Shown: one piece after another, positions 23,013 through 31,118 of the stretch | Layout: each line of letters opens with the position of its first letter | Numbering within the stretch: position 1 is the first letter of the stretch | NCBI GenBank assembly: GCA_015494735.1 | Contig: WGAQ01000157.1 | Location: 1 to 39,147, forward strand | Source: Caldifarciminota bacterium | Lineage (GTDB): Bacteria > Hydrothermota > Hydrothermia > LBFQ01 > DSFT01 | DNA length: 39,147 bases | Reading direction: 5' to 3' | Made by a program: the position numbers and the translations under genes | The notes under the pieces: generated by a model | Databases searched by the model: none | What the model saw: only the letters and a program-made list of their open reading frames with translations | What the model was told of the DNA's origin: nothing

Positions 23013-23912
23013 ATGAAGTCCGGATTCGTAGCAATCGTGGGAAAGCCCAACGTGGGAAAGTCCACCCTCCTGAACATGATGCTCAGGGAGAAGGTGTCCA
23101 TCGTAAGCCACAAACCCCAGACCACCCGATTCAACATACTGGGCATATTGACCACTGAGGATGCCCAGATTATCTTCATAGACACGCCGGGAATCATGAA
23201 GAAAGCGAAGAATGTCCTGGACAAATCCCTTCTGAAGGAGGCATTCTCCAGCCTTCAGGATGCAGATGTGGTGGTCATGGTGGTGGAGCCCACCTACCCC
23301 ACGGAGGAGGATTTGAAGGTGCTGGAGGCTGTGAAGCAATCCGGCAAGCCTTCCATACTGGTCATAAACAAGATAGACACCGTGAGGGACAAGAAGGAAC
23401 TGCTTCCGATAATGGAGCACTACTCCAGACTGCACGACTTCAGGGAATTCGTCCCCATAAGCGCCCTGTACAGGGATGGAATAGACATCCTGATAGATGT
23501 GATAAAGAAGTACCTGCCGGAGGGCGAACTCTACTTCCCTGAAGACCAGATTACAGACAAGCCCCTGCGGGTAATCGTGGCAGAAATCATAAGGGAGAAG
23601 ATTTATCAGCTGTACCACGAGGAGATACCCTATGCCACTGCCGTCCATGTGGAGGAATTCATAGACCCGGAGGAGCATCCGGAGGAGAACAGGAAGAAGG
23701 TCTATATACGGGCCATCATCTACGTGGAGAGGGAGAGCCAGAAGCCCATAATAATAGGGGAGGGGGGCAGGAAGATAAAGCAACTGGGCATGGCGGCCCG
23801 CAAAGACATAGAGGCCCTGCTCGGAAAGCCCGTGTTCCTCGAACTTCATGTGAAGGTCAAGCCCAAGTGGAGGAGGAACGAGGCCTTTATCAGGTCCCTC
23901 AACAGGATTTAG
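23013..23912 (+). CDS. era: GTPase Era, ribosome small-subunit assembly
   Basis: GTPase that binds the 3' end of 16S rRNA and helps mature the 30S subunit. G1 is GKPNVGKS (10-17), G3 is DTPG (57-60) and G4 is NKID (119-122). The C-terminal KH domain contains the expected VERESQKPIIIGEGGRKIKQ-type loop followed by LGMAARKDIEALLGKPVFLELHVKV. At 299 residues it is full length and close to the canonical Era. It is a single-gene unit with its own leaderless promoter and ends in a hairpin shared with the convergent pgsA gene. Confidence 0.97.
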   Translation: MKSGFVAIVGKPNVGKSTLLNMMLREKVSIVSHKPQTTRFNILGILTTEDAQIIFIDTPGIMKKAKNVLDKSLLKEAFSSLQDADVVVMVVEPTYPTEEDLKVLEAVKQSGKPSILVINKIDTVRDKKELLPIMEHYSRLHDFREFVPISALYRDGIDILIDVIKKYLPEGELYFPEDQITDKPLRVIVAEIIREKIYQLYHEEIPYATAVHVEEFIDPEEHPEENRKKVYIRAIIYVERESQKPIIIGEGGRKIKQLGMAARKDIEALLGKPVFLELHVKVKPKWRRNEAFIRSLNRI

Positions 23913-23914
23913 TG

Positions 23915-23934
23915 CCCTGGAGGGTTCTTCAGGG
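23915..23934 (+). terminator. era terminator-like hairpin
   Basis: CCCTGGA-GGGTTC-TTCAGGG forms a 7-bp stem including one G-U pair and is followed by TTTCC. The G-U pair works only in plus-strand RNA, so it suits era better than pgsA. It overlaps the pgsA stop codon. Confidence 0.45.
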
Positions 23935-24471
23935 TTTCCTCGCGCTTTTCAACTTATTTATCTCCCTCCTGGCATAATTCACGAATGCGATAGAGGACAT
24001 GATTACGGATAGAATCAGAAGGTGCCACCTGAAGGGCACCTCGAAGATATACGCGATAACCATGGCGTAGAATGTGATACCTGCAACTTTTCCGAGAGCG
24101 TTGGAGCCGTCCAGATGGGCCGGTGTGGACAGCCAGATGAATACACCTCCGATTATAAGGAGGAATTCCCTCACCAGGAAGAACATGTATGCCCAGTTGG
24201 GCAAATCCTTGTAAACGTTGAGGGCGTACGTGATGGTCAGTATTAGGAGTTTATCCACGAGGTGGTCGTACACCTTACCGAATATCCTGTCGCTGATTCG
24301 GAGCCTCCTCGCAAGATATCCGTCCAGTATATCGGTCACGAATATTATTCCCAGTATGAGGAGAGCGATGTACTCATTTACCGGAATAGACCAGAAAACG
24401 GCCGGTATGAGGACCAGCCGAATCGTGGTGAATACATCAGGAAGTTTCAAAAACGATGCGGTATGCCTCAT
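23929..24471 (-). CDS. pgsA: CDP-alcohol phosphatidyltransferase (PgsA-like)
   Basis: Integral membrane enzyme that transfers a phosphatidyl group from CDP-diacylglycerol to an alcohol, most likely glycerol 3-phosphate, giving phosphatidylglycerol phosphate. The family motif DG-x2-AR-x8-G-x3-D-x3-D is complete in DGYLARRLRISDRIFGKVYD plus the following HLVD. It has 180 residues and about five membrane helices. The length and motif context favour PgsA, though a phosphatidylserine or inositol-type transferase cannot be excluded. It is the last gene of the rpmI/hsp20/lon unit and starts 35 bases inside the 3' end of lon. Confidence 0.88.
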   Translation of the reverse strand: MRHTASFLKLPDVFTTIRLVLIPAVFWSIPVNEYIALLILGIIFVTDILDGYLARRLRISDRIFGKVYDHLVDKLLILTITYALNVYKDLPNWAYMFFLVREFLLIIGGVFIWLSTPAHLDGSNALGKVAGITFYAMVIAYIFEVPFRWHLLILSVIMSSIAFVNYARREINKLKSARKP

Positions 24472-26782
24472 TCACGTCATCCACGAAATGGAACTTGATG
24501 TCTCTGATGCTTTCCCTGGGAATCTCTTCGAGGTCCTTCTTATTCCACTTGGGGAGTATGATTTCCTTCACGCCTGCTCTCTTCGCAGCCAGTACCTTTT
24601 CCTTTATACCGCCTACGGGCAGGACTTTGCCCCTGAGGGTTATTTCACCGGTCATCGCGAGGTATGGTTTCGGTGCTCTTCCGGAGAAGAGGGAGATGAG
24701 GGCCATCAGTATGCTTATCCCCGCAGAGGGACCATCCTTGGGTATCGCCCCGGCCGGCACGTGCACATGGACATCGTTCTCCATGAAGACCTTCGGGTCC
24801 TCTATGCCCCACCGGCTGTAGTTGGCTTTCACGAGCGAGAAGGCTGCTTCGGCACTTTCCCTCATCACGTCCCCCAGTTGACCCGTGAGCTTCAGATTTC
24901 CCTTTCCGGGCATCTTGAGGGCTTCGATGAATATGATGTCCCCTCCGGTGGGCGTCCATGCCAGACCTATGATTACACCCACCTCACCCTTGCGCTCCGC
25001 GACTTCGGAGTAGAACTTCTCCGGACCCAGGTACTTCTTAACGCTCTTCTCGGTTATGACGAATCTCTTCTGCTTCACATTGTCTTCCGCTATCCTCAGG
25101 GCTATCTTCCTGAGTATGGATGCGATTTCCCTCGAAAGTTGCCTCACTCCCGCTTCCCTCGTGTATCCCTCTATAATCTTCCGTATGGCTCCCTCCGTGA
25201 ACCGGATGTCGTATCCCTTTAGACCGTTATTCTCGATTTCCCTCGGAATCAGGTGCTTCATGGCTATGTGAATCTTATCCTCCACGGTGTATCCGGGTAT
25301 GTCGATTATCTCCATCCTGTCCAGAAGCGGTGGGGGGATGGTAACGGTCGTATTGGCTGTGGCGATGAATATGACCTTGGAGAGGTCGAAGGGGACTTCC
25401 AGATAGTGGTCCACGAATTCTCTGTTCTGCTCCGGGTCGAGCACTTCCAGCAGGGCCGCGGCGGGGTCTCCCCTGAAATCCGCCCCTATCTTGTCCACCT
25501 CGTCGAGCATTATAACCGGATTCTTCACACCCACCTTGCGTATGGCGCTTATGATTCTGCCCGGCAGGGCTCCCACGTAGGTTCTGCGATGACCCCTTAT
25601 TTCCGCTTCATCCCTGATTCCACCAAGAGAAATGCGGATAAATTTGCGTCCCAGCGCCCGTGCTATGGACTGGCCGAGAGATGTTTTACCCACCCCCGGC
25701 GGCCCCACGAATGCCATTATTGCCCCTTTGGCATCTTTCTTGAGTTTCCTTACAGCCAGATATTCCAGTATTCTCTGCTTAACTTTGTCCAGGTCGTAAT
25801 GGTCCTCATCCAGTACCTTTCTTGCATGCTTCAAATCGAGATTATCCTGAGTTTCCACATTCCAGGGCATGTTAACGAGCCAGTCCAGATATGTCCTGAC
25901 CACGTGGTATTCGGGGGATATGGGCTGGAGTCTCCTGAGTTTGTTCAACTCCCTGCGCGCCACTTCCTTAACGTGGGCGGGAAGGGTTTCGATTTTCTTC
26001 TCCAGTTCCTCTAACTCTACGTCCTCTTCGCCCAGTTCCTTCTGTATGACTTTAATCTGCTCCCTGAGAAAGTACTCCTTCTGCGTCCTCTCGAACTCCT
26101 CCCTCACCTTTTCCTGTATCTTTTCGGACAGGCGGAGCATTTCGATGTGCCTGTGTACGAGCTCCAGGACCTTTTTGAGTTTCTCCACGGGGTCCAGTTC
26201 TTCCAGTATAACCTGTTTCTCCTCCACCTTCGCTGGAAGCATGGAGGTAACCGTATGGGCGAGCTTGATGGGGGAGACGATGTGCTTGATTTTCCTGACG
26301 TGGTCTTCCGTATGCATGGGGGAGATTCTGACGTATTCCTCGAAGGCCTTGATTATTCCGTTGACGAGGCTCTCCACCTTCGGGTCCTTGGTATCCACAG
26401 GGGGAATCTCCAGCTCCACCACTTCCCCCTTCATATAGGGCTCTGTCTGGATGAGATTTATCAGTTTTCCGGGGTTCATCCCCTCCACGATGAGCCGGAG
26501 ATTATTGCTCGTGTCCCTGAAAAACTTGACTATCTTAACGATGGTCCCTATGGTGTATATATCTTCTATGCTCTCCGCCTGTTTTTCGGGATCCTTCTGG
26601 GCGACGGCCAGTACCCTGGCGTCCGGGTCATCCAGAACATCCTCCACCAGGCTCTTGGCCTTTTCGCTCGTTATCGTTATGGGAACTAACTGTCCCGGCA
26701 GAACGATACCTCCCCTTATGGGAAGTACCGGCATTATCATTTTTTCTTTTATCTCCTGATTCATCTCCTTCTCACCCATCAT
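24437..26782 (-). CDS. lon: ATP-dependent protease La (Lon)
   Basis: Cytoplasmic AAA+ serine protease degrading misfolded and regulatory proteins. The N-terminal substrate domain (about 15-215) leads to a coiled-coil region, then Walker A GPPGVGKT (360-367), Walker B (about 423-430, VIMLDEVDK) and the protease domain. The Ser-Lys dyad is S686 in DGPSAGIS and K727 in GGIKEKVLAA. At 781 residues it is normal LonA. I use ATG 26782, which has AAGGAGAT at good distance; ATG 26764 has its purine run too close. It overlaps hsp20 by 11 bases, tying protease and chaperone to one transcript. Confidence 0.97.
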   Translation of the reverse strand: MMGEKEMNQEIKEKMIMPVLPIRGGIVLPGQLVPITITSEKAKSLVEDVLDDPDARVLAVAQKDPEKQAESIEDIYTIGTIVKIVKFFRDTSNNLRLIVEGMNPGKLINLIQTEPYMKGEVVELEIPPVDTKDPKVESLVNGIIKAFEEYVRISPMHTEDHVRKIKHIVSPIKLAHTVTSMLPAKVEEKQVILEELDPVEKLKKVLELVHRHIEMLRLSEKIQEKVREEFERTQKEYFLREQIKVIQKELGEEDVELEELEKKIETLPAHVKEVARRELNKLRRLQPISPEYHVVRTYLDWLVNMPWNVETQDNLDLKHARKVLDEDHYDLDKVKQRILEYLAVRKLKKDAKGAIMAFVGPPGVGKTSLGQSIARALGRKFIRISLGGIRDEAEIRGHRRTYVGALPGRIISAIRKVGVKNPVIMLDEVDKIGADFRGDPAAALLEVLDPEQNREFVDHYLEVPFDLSKVIFIATANTTVTIPPPLLDRMEIIDIPGYTVEDKIHIAMKHLIPREIENNGLKGYDIRFTEGAIRKIIEGYTREAGVRQLSREIASILRKIALRIAEDNVKQKRFVITEKSVKKYLGPEKFYSEVAERKGEVGVIIGLAWTPTGGDIIFIEALKMPGKGNLKLTGQLGDVMRESAEAAFSLVKANYSRWGIEDPKVFMENDVHVHVPAGAIPKDGPSAGISILMALISLFSGRAPKPYLAMTGEITLRGKVLPVGGIKEKVLAAKRAGVKEIILPKWNKKDLEEIPRESIRDIKFHFVDDVNEAYRIVFETS

Positions 26783-27113
26783 GTACCTCTATCTCCTTTA
26801 CTCCAGGTTTGGGAAGGATTATAATAAGGACTCCCTGTTTGAACTTGCTCTCTATTCGCTCCTCATCCACCTCTCTTCCGATGTGGATTTCCCTTACGAA
26901 GAATCCGTATGCGGCCTCCATGATGTAATAGTACTTGGTCTTTTCCGTTTCCACCGGTTCTTTCAGATATCCCTGGATGTATATGGTTCCGCTCTGATAC
27001 ATTATTTTGAGCGAATCCCTGTCCACATTGGGTGCAAACAGTAATATATAATAGGCGTCCTCCGTCTCGAAGACGTTAAGCGGAGGATAACTGTCCTCCA
27101 GATAATCGATCAT
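26772..27113 (-). CDS. Small heat-shock protein (Hsp20 family)
   Basis: A 113-residue alpha-crystallin-domain chaperone that holds unfolding proteins. The strands match the family: [53 protein letters not shown], and [15 protein letters not shown], where GVL plus the PK ending is the family hallmark. The N-terminal arm is very short and the C-terminal I-x-I/V anchor may be KEIEV. Its ATG overlaps the rpmI stop as ATGA, and its 3' end overlaps lon. The grouping with lon indicates a proteostasis operon. Confidence 0.92.
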   Translation of the reverse strand: MIDYLEDSYPPLNVFETEDAYYILLFAPNVDRDSLKIMYQSGTIYIQGYLKEPVETEKTKYYYIMEAAYGFFVREIHIGREVDEERIESKFKQGVLIIILPKPGVKEIEVHDG

Positions 27114-27316
27114 CTCTTTCCTAACGCATGCAGAACGTGGAACTTGTCCGCACTGCTTACGAGAGCAGGCTTACGGAGTCTCCTCTTCCTCTTGCTGGTC
27201 TTCTTGGTAAGTATGTGGCTCTTGAATGCATGCCTTCTGAGGATTTTGTTTCCCTTCCCGTTTTTGGTGACCTTGAACCTCTTGGCCACTGCTCTCTTCG
27301 TCTTCATCTTAGGCAT
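27110..27316 (-). CDS. rpmI: 50S ribosomal protein L35
   Basis: A very basic 68-residue protein beginning [18 protein letters not shown] with the family pattern [20 protein letters not shown], as in L35 of the large subunit. A longer frame from 27343 is rejected because the canonical MPKMKTK follows AGGAGGGG (27325-27332) at eight bases. This leadered start is unlike the leaderless first genes elsewhere. L35 is normally encoded between infC and rplT; neither is here. Instead it leads hsp20, lon and pgsA. Confidence 0.95.
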   Translation of the reverse strand: MPKMKTKRAVAKRFKVTKNGKGNKILRRHAFKSHILTKKTSKRKRRLRKPALVSSADKFHVLHALGKR

Positions 27317-27343
27317 CGTGAAATCCCCTCCTGTTCGTCCCAA

Positions 27344-27349
27344 ATTTTA
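27344..27349 (-). promoter_or_regulatory. rpmI operon -10 element TAAAAT
   Basis: Minus-strand CTATAAAATTTG lies 27 bases before the rpmI ATG, giving a leader of about 20 bases that carries the AGGAGGGG ribosome binding site. It directly borders the structured element at 27358. Confidence 0.55.
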
Positions 27350-27357
27350 TAGCCTTT

Positions 27358-27443
27358 GCCCCGACCTGAATCGTTGGGGGATTCACCGGTCGGATGCCCG
27401 GCCGGTTGGGGCGGAAGACGAGGCAGAATAAAGCCTACTTTTT
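27358..27443 (+). ncRNA. Possible small structured RNA (three-way junction plus terminator-like end)
   Basis: The interval folds without gaps into three helices. P1 pairs GCCCCGA (27358-27364) with TTGGGGC (27406-27412). P2 is TGAATC/GATTCA (27367-27372, 27380-27385) with a 7-base loop. P3 is CCGGTCGG/CCGGCCGG (27386-27393, 27398-27405) with an ATGC loop. Only two junction bases are unpaired. Both non-Watson-Crick pairs are G-U in plus-strand RNA but A-C on the other strand, so the plus strand is favoured. A small hairpin AGGC/GCCT and TTTTT (27421-27443) follow like a weak terminator. It matches no RNA family I know; it is not a tRNA, SRP RNA or RNase P RNA. A TATAGC at 27348-27353 could be its promoter. 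Confidence 0.35.
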
Positions 27444-27482
27444 CAGTCCGTTATGTATAAGTATTTTCGGGTATGACTCCTA

Positions 27483-27488
27483 TATAAT
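27483..27488 (+). promoter_or_regulatory. TATAAT promoter of the 27500 gene
   Basis: A consensus TATAAT ends 11 bases before the ATG at 27500, leaving a leader of only a few bases. No Shine-Dalgarno sequence is present. Confidence 0.55.
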
Positions 27489-27499
27489 TTCCGATTGCT

Positions 27500-28156
27500 A
27501 TGCTGTGGTTGCTCAGAATAGTCAACGTACTTATACTGCTGTGGGGCACCCTGTCCTACATGTCTAACAGGGACAATCTGCCTCTGGTTCTGGCTGGAGC
27601 GGGATTCCTGTTCTTCGTTTCTGCCCTGTACAAGGCTTTTACCGTGGGCAGGGGAACTCTGAGGGGGAGGTTCTGGATGCTGTTCAGTATGGTGGGGTTG
27701 TCCGTGGGTTTTGCGGGGCTACTTCATTCCCTCGGGAATCTGTCTCTATTTCTCCACGCCCTTTCCCGTATCTTCCTTGCGTCCACCATCCTCATGATGT
27801 TCCTTGGGCTGGTGAAGAGGGGTCTGTCCCCGAGGGGGTGGAGGGTGCCCGTGGTGCTTCTGGCTTTCATGGTGTCCATGGTCGTGGTCTTCTATGCTCT
27901 GATCCACTCATCCCCTGTCAACGTGTGGGATGTACTGATTGGAATGAGCGACATCCTGGTCTTCACCTTCACTGTATCCAACCTCCTGGTATATCTGGGT
28001 AGCGACCTGGGGAAGAGATGGTTCATAGGTTTTCTGGCTGTCTTCGTTTACATCCTTGCCGATATCTTCTTCCTGACCGGGAAGATGGACCAGTCTCTGT
28101 ACGCCCTGGTGGTCTCTCTGTTTCTCATCAGTATAGTGGCCCATATCGGGGAGTGA
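27500..28156 (+). CDS. Polytopic membrane protein of unknown function
   Basis: A 218-residue protein with about eight hydrophobic helices and short loops. The composition is extremely hydrophobic, with few acidic residues inside the helices apart from D and E near YILADIFF and the C-terminal HIGE. The length and seven-to-eight-helix layout resemble membrane sensor modules that usually precede histidine kinases or cyclases, but no effector domain follows, and I cannot assign it. It is a single-gene unit: TATAAT in front, a strong terminator overlapping its stop codon, and the leaderless STAND regulator beyond. Confidence 0.65.
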   Translation: MLWLLRIVNVLILLWGTLSYMSNRDNLPLVLAGAGFLFFVSALYKAFTVGRGTLRGRFWMLFSMVGLSVGFAGLLHSLGNLSLFLHALSRIFLASTILMMFLGLVKRGLSPRGWRVPVVLLAFMVSMVVVFYALIHSSPVNVWDVLIGMSDILVFTFTVSNLLVYLGSDLGKRWFIGFLAVFVYILADIFFLTGKMDQSLYALVVSLFLISIVAHIGE

Positions 28157-28178
28157 CCGCAGGTTGCTCCCCATTTTT
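28148..28178 (+). terminator. Intrinsic terminator overlapping the stop codon
   Basis: GGGGAGTGACC-GCA-GGTTGCTCCCC forms an 11-bp stem with two G-U pairs, followed by ATTTTT. The stem includes the last two sense codons and the stop of the 27500 gene. It is the clearest rho-independent terminator in the window. Confidence 0.8.
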
Positions 28179-28187
28179 GAAATCCTT

Positions 28188-28196
28188 CTGTAAACT
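28188..28196 (+). promoter_or_regulatory. STAND regulator promoter, CTG-TAAACT
   Basis: CTGTAAACT ends six bases before the GTG start at 28203, the tightest leaderless spacing here together with the crotonase gene. Confidence 0.55.
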
Positions 28197-28202
28197 TTAA
28201 TC

Positions 28203-31118
28203 GTGCAGATATTTCTGGGCAGAGAAAAAGAAATCAAACTCCTTTCGGACGTTCTTTCGGATGTTCTGAATGGCGAGTCCCGTGTGGTCCACATAAAGGG
28301 GGCCAAGGGCCTCGGAAAGACCTCGCTCGTGAAGGAATTCCTCAAGAAGGTGCCCGATAACGTTATTCGCATTCACTCCTCCCATGTCCGTCCGGGGTAT
28401 GGAGTCATAAGGGAATTCGTGAAGAAATTCAGCGACAGGCGTCGCCTTCTGGGGAGGGTTCTTCCGATGGAGGCCGTTCATATATATCCGGACCTTTCCA
28501 GTTATTTCGTCTTTCCCGAATACGATGCCCGTCCCGTCGATGAGTACTTCATCCTGTACGAATTTCTGGACAGGTTGAGCGATGTGTCTCCGGTGGTGCT
28601 CGTTCTGGATAATGTGGAACTCTATTCGCGGGAGGACCTGGAGCTGGTGAGAAAACTCATCCTGTCCCTGGAAGGAAAGCCCATAATGTTCATCCTGGTT
28701 TCTACTCCCGAAATCTCCTTCTACAGAGCCCTCGCCGTTGACCTGGAGCCCCTTTCCCTGGAGGACCTTATGGAACTCCATATGCCCGTGGAAGTGGTGG
28801 AGAAACTCTACAGGGTCACCGGGGGCATTCCGACCCTCGTGAATCAACTCCTCTTTTCCATAAGACATCTCAATCTGGACCCCCACAGGGCTTTTTCTCC
28901 GGAAATTCTCGAGGAGATTTACGGGAAGATACTGGACCTCCTTTCCGATGAGGAGAAGGAATTCCTTCTCAAGATGGCCCTCACGGATTACGTGGATGTC
29001 CAGTCCCCCATATTTCGACATCTGAAGAGTCTGGGTCTGGTGGATGAAGAGGGGATTAGACTGCACGGGCTCAAGGAATATATACTGGGGACCATATCGG
29101 AGGAGGAGAGGAAGTCCTTCTACCGCAGAGAAGCCCTTTCCCTTCTGGATGAATTCAGGGGGAAGGAGGTCTTCGACCTGGAGAAACTCCACCGTCTCGT
29201 CAGGTATATGGAGCTTTCCGGACTGGATGAGAAGTATCCGGAGGAATTCTCCAGATATGCCCTGAAACTCGGAAATCACTACAGGAAGTTGAACAAGTAC
29301 TCCCTTGCCATGGAATTCTACTCCAGGGTGAAGGTGGAGCCCTACAGGAGAGAGGCCGCCCGTCTGAGACTCCTCATAGCGATAAAGACCGGAGGCCATG
29401 AGGATGTGGACACCCTGTTCAGGGAGGTGGCGGATGACCCGGAGGCTGTTGAACAGTATGCCAAGTACCTGCTCTTCAAGCGGAGATTCGATGAATACCG
29501 GAAACTGGTGAAGGGAAAGGAGAATCCCATACTGCGCCTGTACTACCTGTATTACAGGCAGGATTATTCCACATTCAAGAAGGAGGCGATGAAGGCTCTG
29601 GATGAGATAGAGGGGCCCGACAAACTGAATCTCATAAACTTCCTGGCCAGCGTCTATCTGATGGAGGGGGAAAGGAAGAAGGCGATGGATTACCTCCGGA
29701 TTCTGCGCACCGAGGCGGAGAAGCATGGGGACCTGGTCATAGTGAGCAAGGCCCTGTACCACATGGCTGTCCTGGCTTACGAGATGGAAGATTACGAGGC
29801 TGCAATGGAATATGCGAGCAAGGCCCTCGATATGGCGAGGAGGAGTGGATACATATATGGACAGATGTACGTGCACTACTTCCTGGGTGTATTCCTGCAG
29901 GAGAGGGGGGATTACAAGAAGGCGGGGCTCCATCTGGAGAAAGCCCTGGAACTGGCGATAGTCGAGAAGAATGACTTCATCCGCATTTCCTCCACCTTCC
30001 GTCTTTCGGACGATGAGAGGAAGATGGCCATGGTGGAGGACCTGCTCCTCAACAGAAGTATGTACGACCATATATTCAACAGGCTGGCCCTGGACATAAT
30101 AATTCCATTCCTGGCCCGCACCGACCCTGCGAGGGCGAAGAAACTCCTTTCTGAAATAAAGCCCGAAAGGGATTTCATGGAGAAGATTTACAGCGCGTAC
30201 AGGGCTTTCCTCAACGGGAGGAAGTTGCCCAAGAAGATTCCCAGACTCCTCATGGCGCAGATTTACGAATTGAAGGATTCCACCCTTCCCAAGGCTCTGG
30301 AAATATACAAGGAGCTGGGATTCGCCCTGAAGGTTATGGAGATATCCCGCCGGCTGGACCTCCCCTCCGAATTCGAGAGGGAGAAGGTGGAAGTTCATAC
30401 CTTCGGTGGTCTCAGGATAAAGGATGTGGCGGGAAGGGAGATTTCCGGTAAGGACATCGGGACCTATAAGGCCCAGCAGATTCTTTTGATGCTGATAAAA
30501 TCCATATGGGACGAGAAGAATCTTACGACCGACGATATACTGGCTGCCCTGTGGCCGGAATTCGATGCCCAGAGGGCCCTGAACAACTTCCACGTGAACC
30601 TCACATCCCTCAGGAGGGTCCTGGGGAAGAAGGCGATAGTGAAGGATAAGTACTTTTACAAACTCAATCTCGAGGTGGTTGACCTGGACCTCCTGAAGTT
30701 CAAGGAGAACTACGAGAGGGGTATGCATTACAGGAACATGGGCAATCCCCATAAGGCCTATACGTACTTCGAAAGGGCCATAGAACTGGCGGGGGACAGA
30801 TTCCTCAAGGGGATATACGACCCCCTATTCGATGATTTCATAATGCAGGTGAATTCTGCAGTTATGGATGCTCTGGAGTTCATCGGCCAGTACGAGCTGG
30901 AGAGGGCCAATTACGACAAGGCCCGGAGAATCGCAAGGGAAATACTGGACATAGATTACTTCAACGAGAAGGGGCACGAACTGGCCATAAGGACCATGAT
31001 GGAATCCGGGAGGAAGTCGGCTGCCATCGAGTACATGAAGCGGGTTAAGAAGATTTTCATGGAGGAACTCGGTTTCGAGCCCGAATTTCAGGGAATAGAA
31101 AAAGGAGGAAGGGTATGA
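28203..31118 (+). CDS. STAND-type ATPase/TPR regulator with C-terminal winged helix and BTAD domain
   Basis: A 971-residue regulator. The N-terminal AAA/STAND ATPase has Walker A GAKGLGKT (33-40) and Walker B VVLVLD (131-136). A winged-helix-like linker and a long TPR-type helical region (about 330-700) follow. Residues about 728-825 match an OmpR/SARP-type DNA-binding domain (VHTFGGLRI, LTTDDILAALWPE, NNFHVNLTSLRRVLG), and about 830-960 a BTAD helical domain. In the family such proteins bind ATP and a signal, oligomerise and activate transcription. The order is the reverse of AfsR, where the SARP part is N-terminal. The start is a leaderless GTG. Its stop overlaps the pncB start as ATGA, which suggests control of, or response to, NAD salvage; the signal is unknown. 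Confidence 0.88.
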   Translation: MQIFLGREKEIKLLSDVLSDVLNGESRVVHIKGAKGLGKTSLVKEFLKKVPDNVIRIHSSHVRPGYGVIREFVKKFSDRRRLLGRVLPMEAVHIYPDLSSYFVFPEYDARPVDEYFILYEFLDRLSDVSPVVLVLDNVELYSREDLELVRKLILSLEGKPIMFILVSTPEISFYRALAVDLEPLSLEDLMELHMPVEVVEKLYRVTGGIPTLVNQLLFSIRHLNLDPHRAFSPEILEEIYGKILDLLSDEEKEFLLKMALTDYVDVQSPIFRHLKSLGLVDEEGIRLHGLKEYILGTISEEERKSFYRREALSLLDEFRGKEVFDLEKLHRLVRYMELSGLDEKYPEEFSRYALKLGNHYRKLNKYSLAMEFYSRVKVEPYRREAARLRLLIAIKTGGHEDVDTLFREVADDPEAVEQYAKYLLFKRRFDEYRKLVKGKENPILRLYYLYYRQDYSTFKKEAMKALDEIEGPDKLNLINFLASVYLMEGERKKAMDYLRILRTEAEKHGDLVIVSKALYHMAVLAYEMEDYEAAMEYASKALDMARRSGYIYGQMYVHYFLGVFLQERGDYKKAGLHLEKALELAIVEKNDFIRISSTFRLSDDERKMAMVEDLLLNRSMYDHIFNRLALDIIIPFLARTDPARAKKLLSEIKPERDFMEKIYSAYRAFLNGRKLPKKIPRLLMAQIYELKDSTLPKALEIYKELGFALKVMEISRRLDLPSEFEREKVEVHTFGGLRIKDVAGREISGKDIGTYKAQQILLMLIKSIWDEKNLTTDDILAALWPEFDAQRALNNFHVNLTSLRRVLGKKAIVKDKYFYKLNLEVVDLDLLKFKENYERGMHYRNMGNPHKAYTYFERAIELAGDRFLKGIYDPLFDDFIMQVNSAVMDALEFIGQYELERANYDKARRIAREILDIDYFNEKGHELAIRTMMESGRKSAAIEYMKRVKKIFMEELGFEPEFQGIEKGGRV

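Noticed and set aside
27358-27412. Reading the branched structure at 27358 as a tRNA
   Set aside because: The 7-bp closing stem and 7-base loop are suggestive, but there is no T-loop sequence, no D-arm and no fourth helix, and P3 has a 4-base loop.
27421-27443. 3' end of an RNase P RNA (CAGAA...GGCT-like text)
   Set aside because: The similarity is a few bases only; the conserved GAGGAAAGTCC segment and about 300 bases of the RNA are missing.
28197-30752. Long antisense open frame (851 codons) opposite the STAND regulator
   Set aside because: It has no promoter, ribosome binding site or recognisable domain. Genes here avoid TTA, CTA and TCA codons, so one antisense frame is rarely stopped; this explains the length.
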